64,000 nucleotides of DNA from Stictocephala bisonia. Its lineage: Eukaryota; Arthropoda; Insecta; Hemiptera; Membracidae. Below, one piece after another: positions 1-10,862 of the stretch. Under the pieces are notes generated by a model. It saw nothing but the letters and a program-made list of their open reading frames with translations. It was not told the DNA's origin and made no database searches. The stretch lies in NCBI GenBank assembly GCA_035578905.1, contig JAQJVL010000307.1:248001-312000 (forward strand), in the 5' to 3' direction. Numbering within the stretch: position 1 is the first letter of the stretch; each line of letters begins with the position of its first letter. Made by a program: the position numbers and the translations under genes.

Positions 1-1036
1 ACAATTACAGGGGGTGATGTTTGTTGTATGGTTGTAATAATGGACAGACGACTACACGGAGTTGTTTGTTACATAATGAGTAGTCGTGAGTTAATTGATG
101 CACTTTGGTCTGTTTGATGAACAATTATACCTTCGGTCAGATTGACCGCTTTGTCATGACCAACTCTATCGTGAAAGCAAACAACTTTGACTTCAATATT
201 GTATTTTTTGTCTTCTCAAGAGATCTAGAATTCAAATACTAAACGGTGTTTCTAGTTTATTACTCAGTCTAAAAACATTAAAACCACGGATCTCTTTTTC
301 TTGTATTTATAAAACTTGTCATCTTTCATTTTATTTCGTAGATAGTTAACCAATAAAGGGTTCGATCGTCCTTCTTATGTACTTAAATATAAAATTACAA
401 ATAATTCACAATAACAAAATAATATTTTATAAAGTCTGTACGTATATATAATTAATGTTTACAAACATATGAAGATTCTGAAGGAATATTAAATTGAGGT
501 TTATATATAATTCCTACCCTAACGCCTGCAAATGACCAATGGTGCAGTCAACGCAATCCTCTTGTCACGGATCCACAGTTTACCCTCAACAACAACAACT
601 ATATAACAAACTTTAAACAAATTGCTCATGGTTTAGTAAAAACTGTGCGTCAAAGAGAAAAAAGAACCAGAAGTCGCACTTAATAGTGAGCTAGATATGT
701 GTCAAATTAGTGTGTTCTGCTGACAGTGTTAGTTATTCAAGTTTACTATGCTATAGAAAGGACATGACCTTGTCAGTCCTCCTATTATTTCCCCAAAGAA
801 TTTAAGGATAAACGTACAAATTATTATTACTAATTCATACATATGTAAATCAGTTGTAATCTAACCTTAAAACTGCCAGTTAGGCGTATGCCGCGGCCAT
901 GAGAAAGCGACATCTGTTTACTTTTTTACCTGTGGCGTTGTTCACTCGGAACGGGAACTTTACTGGCAGGTATCTGCGTGCGACATAGACGTAATTTTCG
1001 GGAAACGACATAGAGTAACGTGTGCACATTACTTGT
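1..1036. other. AT-rich DNA, no gene seen
   Basis: AT-rich, with only short ORFs lacking recognisable domains. I see no repeat unit, RNA gene or promoter architecture here. Confidence 0.6.
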
Positions 1037-1163
1037 AGCCCACTGTGGACTGTACGGTCTTACAACCACGCCCAGTCCACAAACGCTCGATGTGCAAACC
1101 AAACAGTCCACAAATTAAAGAAATAGTGGACACTGTTTAGTATGGATACGAGCAAACTGTTTG
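1037..1163 (+). mobile_element. Foldback element, GTGGACTG family, copy 1
   Basis: Contains the family core (ACAACCACGCCCAGTCCACA, near 1062-1081) between GTGGACTG-type inverted blocks, and ends in ATGGATACGAGCAAACTG, the reverse complement of the CAGATTGCTCGT end seen at 20664 and 46616. Other copies lie at 20664, 24592, 36758, 38782, 46619 and 52410. Non-coding and palindromic, so probably a non-autonomous DNA element (MITE); this is inferred from structure only. Confidence 0.65.
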
Positions 1164-2576
1164 TAGTTTTTGTATCCGTGGCTGTACCCTATGTACTTAT
1201 GCCGTATCTACGTGTCACTGCATGCCGTATCATTTCTCGCACTGCATACAAAACGCCAAATTATGTAAAACTAACTTGTTAGTTTTATAGTTTAGTTTGA
1301 TTGAGCTATATACCCTTACCAAGCTGTTAATTCATTGTACATACTATATTAATTTCCTCTTATGCACAATTGCATTAACTTTTTCGGATGTTGTGGCTAG
1401 CCTGTAAACCATCATTGGTCACAAACTCTCCCAAGAAATTTCAAATCGGCTTGAAACTTCAAAACCGAAACCTCGTTAGATAGGTTTCAATTCTCTCGAT
1501 CCCTCTAGATTTAAGAACTTGCTTTTTCCTGTAACCAAATATTTTTTTATTAATAATAACTAATTATCTATTGAAATCAGTAATTGATTATGTTTCCCCA
1601 TTTAAACAATTTTAATCACTTCTTAACAAAATTTGCTCAGGTCGATTGTTAAATTTATAATTTTAAACTCTCTAGGCATCAGAAGCGTTGCACTGATTTT
1701 GAAATCCATTAATTAATTACATACAAAAAAACACATTCACGTTCAAAATAATTACACGACTGTTTATATTGAGTCAGTGGTAGGGAAGAAGTAAATACAG
1801 TATATTTAATCGCGATAAACACCAATTTTATGAACTAGTTTTCGAAAAAGACTTCATTTACCACTTCTACTCCTCAATCGAAAATCACTCAGTTCATAAT
1901 AATGTGTTTTTATGGTTTACATTAGGGGCAAAACCATTCAATTTTATTTATATTGCAATCTATTCTGTTCTCCTCTGAAATTGATTATACTGTGTAAGGT
2001 TCTTAACTTTAGAAATAAAATTACCTATATATCGTCCTAATATATCTCGTTTAGTTGTTATTATATATACAATTCCAAAGATAATTTATACTTAGAGAAC
2101 TAAGAATCAGATATTCAATATAAATTAAAGAAATTAGAACAAATAATTTTTAAAAAATAAGGTTTTAGATAGTTTTAATTGTTGTAAATGGTCTAAATGT
2201 GGTTTGTTGCTCTATAACCTTTTCAACAGTAGCATTGTGCTATTTGCTCGCCTCTGTTCAGTTTATAATGACTTTCATTACAACCGCCCCTCGGGGTTCG
2301 GAGGGACTTCATTGCTTGTGGACTTGAAATCCCAGTGTTATGCAAATATCCATGTTGTTTCTTGTGGTAGTTAACACTGACTGACCCCAAGTACAGTGGT
2401 AAAACGTGTTCCACGGTTTGTACTGTTGGATTTTCGTGTATGCAAACACTGCAAGTTTAGAAAACATCATGTACAATACAAAATAAATACTTAAAGTAAA
2501 TAAAAATAAATATATGAGTATTAAAATAAATATTATAACCTTATAAGTAATAAAATGATGAACACAGATAAATTTT
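1164..2576. other. AT-rich DNA with one G+C-richer patch
   Basis: Mostly AT-rich with no ORF of note. A patch at about 2265-2440 is richer in G+C and non-repetitive, and includes an octamer-like ATGCAAAT. It could be regulatory DNA or an old transposon piece; nothing more can be said from one sequence. Confidence 0.4.
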
Positions 2577-3893
2577 TATACTTGTTAACTTATGGAAAAT
2601 GTCGCATACTTGTTAACTTGTACAAAATTTTCATACTTGTTAACTTGTGCAAAATGTCTCTTACCTGTTAACTTGTGCAAAATGTCTCTTACCTGTTAAC
2701 TTGTGCAAAATGTCTCATACTTGTTAACTTGTGCAAAATGTCTCTTACCTGTTAACTTGTGCAAAATGTCTCATACTTGTTAACTTGTGCAAAATGTCTC
2801 TTACCTGTTAACTTGTGCAAAATGTCTCATGCTTGTTAACTTGTGCAAAAGACTCATACTTGTTAACTTGTGAAAAATGTGTCATACTTGTTAACTTGAG
2901 CAAAATGACTCATACTTGTTAAATTGTGAAAAATATCTTATACTTGTTAGCTTGTGCAAAATGACTCTTACTTGTTAACTTGTGAAAAATATCTTATACT
3001 TGTTAACTTGTGCAAAATGACTCATACTTGTTAACTTGAGCAAAATGTGTCATACTTGTTAACTTGTACAAAATGTGTCATGCTTGTTAACTTGTGCAAA
3101 ATGTCTCTTACTTGCTAAATTGTGAAAAATATGTTATACTTTTTAGCTTGTGCAAATTGACTCATACTTGTTAACTTGTGCAAAATGTCTCATACTTGTT
3201 AGCTTGTGCAAAATGACTCATACTTGTTAACTTGTGCAAAATGTATCTTACTTGTTAAATTGTGAAAAATATCTTATACTTTTTAGCTTGTGCAAAATGA
3301 CTCATACTTGTTAACTTGTGCAAAATGTGTCAAACTTGTTAACTTGTGCAAAATGTCTCATACTTGCTAACTTGTGCAAAATGTCTCTTACCTGTTAACT
3401 TGTGCAAAATGTCTCATACTTGTTAACTTGTGCAAAAGACTCATACTTGTTAACTTGTGAAAAATGTGTCATACTTGTTAACTTGTGCAAAATGTCTCAT
3501 ACTTGTTACCTTGAGCAAAATGACTCATACTTGTTAACTTGTGAAAAATGTCTCATACTTGTTAACTTGTGAAAATGTCTCATACTTATTAACTTGTGCA
3601 AAATGTCTCATACTTGTTAGCTTGTGCAAAATGACTCATACTTGTTAACTTGTGAAAAATGTCTCATACTTGTTACCTTGTGCAAAATGTCTCATACTTG
3701 TTAACTTGTGCAAAATGTCTCATACTTGTTAGCTTGTGCAAAATGACTCATACTTGTTAACTTGTGAAAAATGTCTCATACTTATTAACTTGTGCAAAAT
3801 GTGTCATACTTGTTACCTTGTGCAAAATGTGTCATAGTTGTTAACTTGTGCAAAATGTCTCATACTTGTTAGCTTGTGCAAAATGTCCCATTG
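2577..3893. repeat. 28-bp satellite array, about 47 copies
   Basis: Head-to-tail units of 28 bp built on ATACTTGTTAACTTGTGCAA followed by AATGTCTC. Each unit holds the palindrome GTTAAC. Units vary at a few positions (CTC/GTC, GCAAAA/GAAAAA, AAC/AGC). A distinctive one-base-shorter unit (GTGCAAAAGACTC) occurs at 2843 and again at 3430 with the same following unit, so a block of about 587 bp was itself duplicated. There are no intervening unique spacers. Confidence 0.95.
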
Positions 3894-5689
3894 ACTGACT
3901 GAATGTAGACGAAATTCTATTTTAGATCGTGCAACTATGAACAATACGTACTAGGCATTGCATTATAAACTTAAATGTTTATTATTTCATAAGAATATGA
4001 ATGAAGCACAATTTTAAGAGTATCAATCAAAACTTAAATTTGACATCTTTTGAGTAAAAGTGTTATACTTCTTATAAGTAATAACATAACTGAGGGAAGA
4101 TTAAAAAAGGTTTATTGGGGTGTATACTAAAGTCGCTAATTTTTCCTTTCTAGGTAAACAAATTGTTAAGGAACCATGCGATATATTTTATAAAAATATT
4201 GGGAATATAGTGGACAAAAACTACCAACCAGCCAAGTGTAAATTTAAACCTTAAAATTATTCGTCGTTAAAGCGTAAATAATTTTATTTTCATATAAGTG
4301 ACATTTGTACACATTTTGAGTTGAAATGTGTACAATTATCTCACGTTTAAACAGTAGATATACAAATATGCATAAAAAGTGCGTTGCTAGATTTTACTGT
4401 AAACGTACTTTTGCAAAATTTGCAGGGCTGGGCAATTGGGAGCTGTGAGTGACAGAGAGGGGAGAAGAACACGTTGTATGTGTGTTAGTGAGGCAGACTT
4501 TTGCTTCTCTTAGCGACAGTTACATTTAATCTAGATTCGTTGGAGTGCTCACCTGGAAGCCTGGATGAACACCTTTAAATGTGAAAATTCCATACAAACT
4601 CTACCTTACTGATTTTTCAAGTCTTTAGACCCTGCCTTTGATATATAACTTTCCACTCTCTCTTGTCCATGACGCTTTTTTCAAAACCTATATGAATCTA
4701 TTTACGGGACAATAGCTTCGGCATGTGTAATTTATCTATCTCCGGTTCACATCTTCCTGGTTGTATTCTCCTCTCCTTTCTACCGTTTTATATCAATCCA
4801 CTATTTTCCCCCAATAAAATAATTCACGATTTTCATATCATCCTCTACCTCTCATATAGGCCCTACATAGCAAGATGATCTATGTATAACAATAAACAAT
4901 TCCGATAACATCAATTTTATAATGCGTGAAGCTGCTTATTGCTAACGCTGCTCCTCCCTTATTTCTTGATTAGTTTTAATGAATGAGGTGCCTAAAAATT
5001 TCCCCCATTCGTAATTGTGCAGTAAGGTCTTGACAGTTCAATATTTTTAATTCTTTTTAATTTGGCCTGTAGGGCACGGAAAGGACTCATAATTCGTTTT
5101 ACAGCCATAAGAATTACATGGAAAGAGATTTAAATTAGTCAGAAAGTTCTTCTTTAAATATAAATAATGACGTTTGTAAAATTTTAACAGCTGTTAAACA
5201 TTATTTTACATGATACAGTTTAACTCAAAATATTTGTAGTCAAAAGTCACATGCCCATTCCAAAGTCCGAGGAATTACGGGGTTGGAACGCACATCGTGC
5301 AGGAGTGTCCCCTAGTTTATTTGTACTCGGTACGTCACTATGACATTTTACTACTGTACATAAAACCTTTTAGTACAGTTATTTATTGAACGTGGAGTTA
5401 ATGATGTCGCAGTGTATGAATTGCAAAACTGTGCAAACATTTCTCTCGCTGACGCTGACATGTAATTCATAAAGGTATAATTGGCTACTTGCATCTCGTA
5501 AACTCTGTTTATTGTGTTCTAAATATCTGCTCTATAAGAGTTCATTAAAATGAGATTGCGTGCTTGTAGTTGAGAAATGAAGTGACGTCTTTATTTGAGA
5601 TACTGGTAAATATATTTTTTTGAATAAGAATGTTTGAGGAAATAGTATGTCTTCACTAGTTGCGCAGTGCTATTACACATATATTTTGG
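3894..5689. other. AT-rich DNA, no gene seen
   Basis: No convincing ORF. A G+C-richer patch around 4425-4530 contains GAGAG/GTGTG-rich sequence. A short motif near 5302-5325 (GTGCAGGAGTGTCCCCTAGT) recurs in diverged form near 51470-51495 and 10905-10925, indicating another old dispersed repeat. Confidence 0.45.
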
Positions 5690-5995
5690 GAAAACCTCTG
5701 TTGAGATTGTAGGTTCTTTCATAACTTACATGGCGTCTACTCAATGGTTGCTATCGACATGGACACTACGTCTGGGAAGTCCGTTTAGGGTGGTAATCAG
5801 TGTCCGGACGTTGTGTCAGTTAGCTGAAAATAAGACCAATTCAACGTGGTTAGAGTTCCACATAAAGCTGTGGGACCATTAGTTGCCTTAGCTATTTACA
5901 AATGGCTCGTTCTAAGAAACAGACGACCTTAGTTAGTAACAGTGACTGTAATCGTTAATTACAGTCATGACACTTATTCGCCCTTCATATTCACC
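5690..5995 (+). mobile_element. SINE-B fragment
   Basis: Aligns by eye with the fuller minus-strand copy at 54007-54469. Shared blocks are the GAGATTGTAGG region, CTCAATGGTTG, GTCAGTTAGCTGAAAA, the central TTCCACATAAAGCTGTGGGA domain, the TAGTTGCC block and the 3' TTCGCCC...CATATTCACCCA region. It lacks a clean tRNA-like head and tail. The 71-residue ORF across it is an accident of the repeat. Confidence 0.7.
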
Positions 5996-6360
5996 CAAAT
6001 ATCTCCGATCAACGTATTGGTAATGGATAGAGAATTTATTTTTGACTGATTAATTAAGGCGACTGATTAATTATATAAAAACCTAAAAACTGTCTTTTAT
6101 ATAATTAATCTTGTAAGAAAATCGGTCCCTATACAATTTCTATAAAGAAAAAATAACAAAATACTCCAGGTTCCACCCCACTGACCCTAAAAGATCCAAT
6201 AGTTTTATACCATTACAGTGTTTTTAAAGTTCATATGACAAGCTATTTATGTTCATATAGTAAGATTGGCCTATTTTTATTGGGGATTTAATAAAACCGT
6301 CAGATAAAACAAAATAATAATAATAAATAAAGGACATGCGTCAAAAGTACAGTAATATTA

Positions 6361-6705
6361 TACTAGGTGTCCCAGATGTAAACTGCTAAACTTCGGGAAA
6401 TGGTCATGTAGGTCAAAGTAAAGAGAAATTCAAGAATAAAGTTTTTCCCAAAAACACTTCGTTATCGCCATTTTGTTGTTTTCACAAAATTATTTTTATC
6501 TCCAAATTGATTTAACCGATCTTTATGAAACTCACTGTGCATGTTAAGCTAAAAAAAGGCCTATTCGACAAAAAATAATTAACTTTATCCAGTTTTGTAT
6601 TTCAAAATGTCGGCTATTTTAAATATTTGAATGGAAATTGCGGAAAAACGGCATAAAATAAGAAATATTACTAACATCTAGTTATTACAAATATTGATAG
6701 CACTA
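6361..6705 (+). mobile_element. Dispersed element, left member of an inverted pair
   Basis: Begins near GGTGTCCCAGATGTAAACTG and continues through ACTTCGGGAAATGGTCATGT and CCCAAAAACACTTCGTT. The same order of blocks occurs on the opposite strand at about 10380-10690. The copies are clearly diverged. No coding capacity is seen; the family is not recognised. Confidence 0.7.
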
Positions 6706-6827
6706 ATGTCACACGCAGTCAAGACCCATTAGTGGGGTAGGATCCTTATCATCCGGCATTGGAGGTGGGGTTTGCTATCCCTACTCCTTTATCTTGTAGA
6801 TCAGGGGCAAGTGCGGAAGGTGGCCAT

Positions 6828-8521
6828 AGTTTTCATAAAACAGACTTCCTACAACTTTATCACCATATAGCTAAAATTAATTGGGATTAATTATACTCAG
6901 TTACAGATGTAAATAAGGCACTTGATATTTTTTATGATAAAGTATACATAGTTCTTAACAAAACTTGCTTAAAAAAGAATTCAAAACCATGCAAGTATCC
7001 CTTTTGGTTTACAAAAACAATAATATCAAATACAAAATTGAAAGAAAAGTTACGTAAAAAAATTAAGAGGTATAATAAACAAGAAGACATTGAAAGTTTT
7101 AAACACGTTAGATCACTGGTGAAAAAAGATATTACAGCTTCATACTCTAATTACATACATGACATTGAGGACAAAATTCAATCTAACTCTAATAAGTTTT
7201 GGCAATTAATTTGTAAAAAGTAAAAAAACAGTTAAGAATAATATGTTAATAATGGAGTACAATGGGATGCAATTAAACAGTGGTAGTGATATTGCTAGTG
7301 CCTTTGAGCAATACTTTAGTTCAGTTTATAGTAATTATACTGAGAAACCTCTTGCAAGTAAGGTGTTAGTAGAACCCTCGTTGCTGCTGGGTGTCTTGCC
7401 TATCCCTGACCCGGGTCACACGGGTGGACGTGTGTCTTGCAATAAAAAAGCTCAAATCAACAACAGGGTCAGACTTTTTGCCACAATACCTATTTAAAGG
7501 ATGCGCAGATTTTTTAATTGAACCCCCTTACTTTTATGTTTAATTTAAGTTTAAAAACTGGTATTTTTCCTGAAAGATGGAAAGTTACAAAGGTAACACC
7601 TATTTTCAAATCTGGTAAAGAATCTCAAGTCGTTAATTACAGACCTGTTGCTATTTTATCAGTACCAGCTAATATTTATGAGTCAATTATACACAAATTT
7701 TTATTTCATCACTTCAGTAAATACCTTTCACCCAGTCAACACGATTTCATTCCGGGTAGATCAGTTAATACGAATTTGTTGTCTTTTACTAACTATATAT
7801 CATCTGGTTTGGACTCAATGACCCAGACAGACGCCATATTTCTCGACCTTGCCAAGGCTTTTGATAGGGTGGATCATCTGATTTTGTTAAAAAAATTACA
7901 TTATTATGGTTTGTCTGATAGTCTAATTCACTTGTTTACATCTTATTTGGTTAATAGGAAACAGTTCATATATTACAAAGGGCAAAAGTCGTCAACTTTT
8001 ATAGTGCAATCAGGTGTACCTCAGGGCTCAAATTTGGGACCTTGTTTATTTACAATTATGATAAATGATTTGTGTGAGAATGTGCATTCTGTAAAAGCTT
8101 TACTTTTTGCGGACGACTTAAAACTGTTTCAACAAATATACAATCAGAATGATGCTATTGGACTACAGGCAGATCTTGATGGTGTATATAAATGGAGTGA
8201 AATCAACAAAATGAACTTTAATGTATTAAAATGTAATGTTATGACTTTTACTAGATCTAAGATTTGCACTAAAAATGATTATTATCTAAATGGTGTTGCT
8301 CTGTCAAGAGTGGACTTAGTGAGAGATCTGGGTGTTTATTTGGATAGCACATTATCGTTTTCAGTACATATATTTAAAGGCATTACTGGTGCAAGCCGAA
8401 TGATGGGGTTAATTATTAGGCAAGGGAAACATTTCAAAAGTTTAAGAACGTCAATCTTACTGTACAGAGCCTTGGTCAGGTCGAGGCTTGAATGTGCGGC
8501 TCCTGTGTGGAATCCATTTTA
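6828..8521 (+). pseudogene. LINE ORF2: linker and reverse transcriptase, broken
   Basis: Encodes the linker (about 6828-7222) and reverse transcriptase of a CR1/Jockey-like ORF2, which would copy element RNA at the nicked target site. In the longest open part (from 7518) motifs occur in family order: NYRPVAILS (about residue 40), FLDLAKAFD with the first catalytic Asp near residue 110, SGVPQGSNLGP (165-175), and LLFADDLKLF with the catalytic Asp pair at about 199-200. Damage: an in-frame TAA near 6882, a stop at about 7222, and frame changes near 7440 and 7525 (a C-run). The expected KSTTGSDFLPQYLFKGCADF block is read in another frame between these. The catalytic residues are intact, so decay is moderate. 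The last residues of the open frame (8523-8552) are LTR sequence. Confidence 0.93.
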
Positions 8522-8751
8522 TTGTGACGATTTTTTTTACGTCCTAATTTAAAAATAATTAATCGCTATGTGGGTTTTACAAATAAGCAACACGATATAC
8601 TAAACAATTACTAAATTTATTGAATATATAAAATTAACTTATTATAATTAAATGGATTATTTCCTTAACTTTAACTATTGTGAAAAGTACAATTTACTAT
8701 TAGGCCTACTGTTACAATTAAACTAATCTATAATTACAATCTTCGATGGCA

Positions 8752-8954
8752 TCAATAATTACAACTACTAATTGCAAAGTGACTTTACTAAATTCCTTTC
8801 TTTTAATTACAATTCCTAGCTCTATAAAGTGGCTTTCCTAGATTCTCTACTTTTATGTACAATTACTAACTATAAAGTGACTCTACTAGATTCCCTGCTA
8901 TTATTTACAATTACTGACTACTAATTGACTTTACTAGATTCCCTACTACCTACA
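8752..8954. repeat. About four diverged 50-bp repeats inside the LTR
   Basis: Successive copies of a unit containing TACAATTACTAACT then AAAGTGACTTTACTAGATTC followed by a CT-rich stretch. Unit length varies from about 47 to 55 bp. In LTR terms they lie in the transcribed downstream part. Confidence 0.8.
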
Positions 8955-9187
8955 GTCCAAAGCTAACAGTTCACTCACAGTTTCTTCAGTGTCCCTTCAG
9001 AAGTCGTCCACAAGTACCGCACTGCTCCTTCGTTGATCCCCACAACGAACCACTCACCGGTAACTTCTCCGTAGACCACTTCACTATACTCGGACACTTC
9101 ACGCTCACTGTCGCTGCAAACACCCGGGCTGTAGGCTCTAGACTCACTGACTGACTGACTGACTGACCGACTGACGCTGGTATCCGG

Positions 9188-9290
9188 GCCGTATATATCA
9201 TCTGCAGGTCTCCATCTAGAAGCTTCTTGAATTCCCCTGCGCCCGAAGTTCCATGACAGAGCTGGCTCGTCAACCTAGAACCTTCTAGAA
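9188..9290 (-). promoter_or_regulatory. Heat-shock-type promoter: HSE trimers plus TATA box
   Basis: Two perfect three-box heat shock elements of the GAAnnTTCnnGAA type: GAAgcTTCttGAA at 9219-9231 and GAAccTTCtaGAA at 9278-9290. A degenerate one lies between (GAAgtTCCatGAC, 9245-9257). About 20 bp downstream on the minus strand is TGATATATACGG (TATA, 9191-9200), followed by a CAGTCAGT-rich leader (9144-9175). This matches the HSF-site/TATA spacing of animal heat-shock promoters. The promoter belongs to the solo LTR and no heat-shock ORF follows. Function is inferred. Confidence 0.72.
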
Positions 9291-9434
9291 GTCCATTGAA
9301 GAGGTAAGGGGCGTTCATGCGTAAGCCATTGTGCCCCAAAGGTTGTAAACAAGCAGGGCAGGTGGTCAGCGACCCATCCATTACTTCCGCATCACCGGTT
9401 CCCAGGATAGAGGCCACTCTAGATGTCACATTAT

Positions 9435-9840
9435 TCAACTTATGAAGATGAGGTTGAGCGTATCTAAAAATGATTTTTACGATATATTTTTTATAAGTCT
9501 TTTAATGTATACACCTATTTAATTCCATACAGTGAGCTGCTGGATATGTTTGGGTTTGAGAGATTAAGCCAAAGGAGACTGGTGATGGGTCAAGTTTTCC
9601 TGTGGGGCCTGGTCAGGGGGAGGGTGGATGACTCGGCCGGATTGGAGTGTCTGCTTCAGAGTCCCAAACTTTGGTACCAGGAACAAACAGCTATTCCTAC
9701 TGCCAAATGTTCGCACTGTTGCTCATGCATCCTTGCCTATTTTCCGGATGATGAGGGATTATAATTCGATACTTTCAGCGGGGATCGAAATAGACATATT
9801 TCTGGATACAGTTAGGGCTTCTAAATATAAATGTCTATAA
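9435..9840 (+). pseudogene. LINE ORF2 C-terminal segment
   Basis: Resumes ORF2 after the solo LTR with TYEDEVERI, then FLRYIFYKSFNVYTYLIPYS, LLDMFGFERLSQRR and, after a frameshift near 9630, FRVPNFGTRNKQLFLLPNVR and LPIFRMMRDYN, ending in SKYKCL and a stop at 9838-9840. This is the C-terminal region that follows the reverse transcriptase in CR1/Jockey-type ORF2. A TAA and a premature change of frame interrupt it. The 3' UTR (9841-10181) and tail follow. Confidence 0.88.
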
Positions 9841-10200
9841 TGTTTTTCAAGTCCCATTAACTAAATAATTTATTTTTCGCAAAAATGTTTATTATTTGCC
9901 TTCTATTTTTTCATATATTTAATGTAAAATGTGCCTTTAAAAATTTAGATCATTGTTGTATATATATTTTTTTCTTCTCATCGTACTATTTATTATATTT
10001 ATATCGTTGTTTGTTTTGATTAATTGTTAGAATTTATATTTGTTGCCTAGTGATAAGACTTTATAAAGACATAGGTTTAATTGGGTGATTATGCTGTAAA
10101 CCTCCCACAAGAAAGAATAATGTATAAATGTATGAACTGCCTCAATGTAATTGGGTCTAGTACCTGTATTGGAGCATGAAAATAAAATAAATAAATAAAA

Positions 10201-10690
10201 CATTTCGATTTTTAGAAAAAAATACTATCAATCTGTCAGTATTAAAAAAATTATAATCGAACGAAGAATAGCCGAAATACATTGACATGTTTTTTGAATG
10301 GCAGCATTTAGCTTTTTTTGTTAGATTCAAATTGTTTTTATGCTGACGGATTTTAATAAAATTATATAAAAAACTTAATTTTAGCAATATTTTTATATTT
10401 TGTCGTTTTCCCGCAATTTTCTGTCAAATAATTAAAATAGCCACCACTTTTTAATTAAAAATTGGATCAAGTTGATTATTTTTTGTAGAATAGGTCTTTA
10501 TTTTTTTATAAAAATTGATTCATAAAAATTGATTTAGTAAATTTGAAGATAAAAATTAATTTATGAACAACAAAAGAAAATGGTGGATATCTGTTAAACG
10601 AAGTGTTTTTGGGAAAACTTTATTCTAGAATTTCTCTTTATTTTGATCTATATGACCATTTTCCGAAGTGTGGCATTTTAATTTTGAGAC
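10201..10690 (-). mobile_element. Dispersed element, right member of an inverted pair
   Basis: On the minus strand it repeats the block order of 6361-6705: CACTTCGGAAAATGGTCATA, AGAGAAATTCTAGAATAAAG, CCAAAAACACTTCGTT, then AAAATTGCGGGAAAACG. It extends further (to about 10201) than the left copy. It abuts the LINE tail directly. Confidence 0.7.
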
Positions 10691-10732
10691 ATTTTACTAG
10701 TATATATTTGTTCTTTTGCTTTTATTTTAATA

Positions 10733-10862
10733 GGTCTCCCTGCTAATTAATGGTCTCCTTGCTAATTCATGGTATCCCAGCTAATCAATTGTCTCCCTGC
10801 TAATTAACGGTCGTCCTGCTAATTAATAATCTCCCCGATAACTAATGTTCTCTCTGCTAATG
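10733..10862. repeat. 19-bp tandem repeat, seven copies
   Basis: Seven head-to-tail units close to GGTCTCCCTGCTAATTAAT; the last is partial. Units differ at one to five positions. Confidence 0.9.

Larger units (their letters stand above)
8523..9430 (-). mobile_element. Solo LTR (908 bp) inserted in the LINE
   Basis: Termini are TGTGAC...GTCACA, a TG...CA LTR signature with 6-bp inverted ends, flanked by the 4-bp direct repeat TTAT (8519-8522 and 9431-9434). Precise excision restores the LINE reading frame. The minus strand has promoter order: HSE-like sites, TATA box, CAGT-repeat leader, then AATAAA (8621-8616) about 93 bp from the LTR end. No internal gag/pol, primer-binding site or second LTR lies nearby, so it is a recombinational solo LTR. 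Ty3/Gypsy-like by the 4-bp duplication, but the class is not proven. The 150-residue minus-strand ORF at 8986-9438 lies almost wholly inside it and is not a gene. Confidence 0.9.
6824..10200 (+). mobile_element. 5'-truncated CR1/Jockey-type LINE split by a solo LTR
   Basis: A non-LTR retrotransposon remnant. It starts in the linker between endonuclease and reverse transcriptase (TDFLQLYHHIAKINWD region), runs through a reverse transcriptase, resumes after the LTR at 9435 with the ORF2 C-terminus, and ends in a 3' UTR and an (AAATA)n tail at 10182-10200. The 5' endonuclease is missing, the usual result of incomplete target-primed reverse transcription. Removing 8523-9430 plus one TTAT restores the frame across the junction (NPFY followed by STYEDEVERI), which proves one original element. 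Frameshifts and stops show it is dead. Confidence 0.93.

Noticed and set aside
2577..3893. CRISPR-like regular repeats here and in the other arrays
   Set aside because: Units are head to tail with no unique spacers, and the genome is eukaryotic.
9144..9290. Promoter of a genuine hsp70 gene
   Set aside because: No heat-shock protein ORF follows, and the block has exact LTR ends with a target duplication.
8986..9438. 150-codon minus-strand ORF
   Set aside because: It lies almost wholly inside the solo LTR and crosses the promoter and CAGT leader, with no domain.
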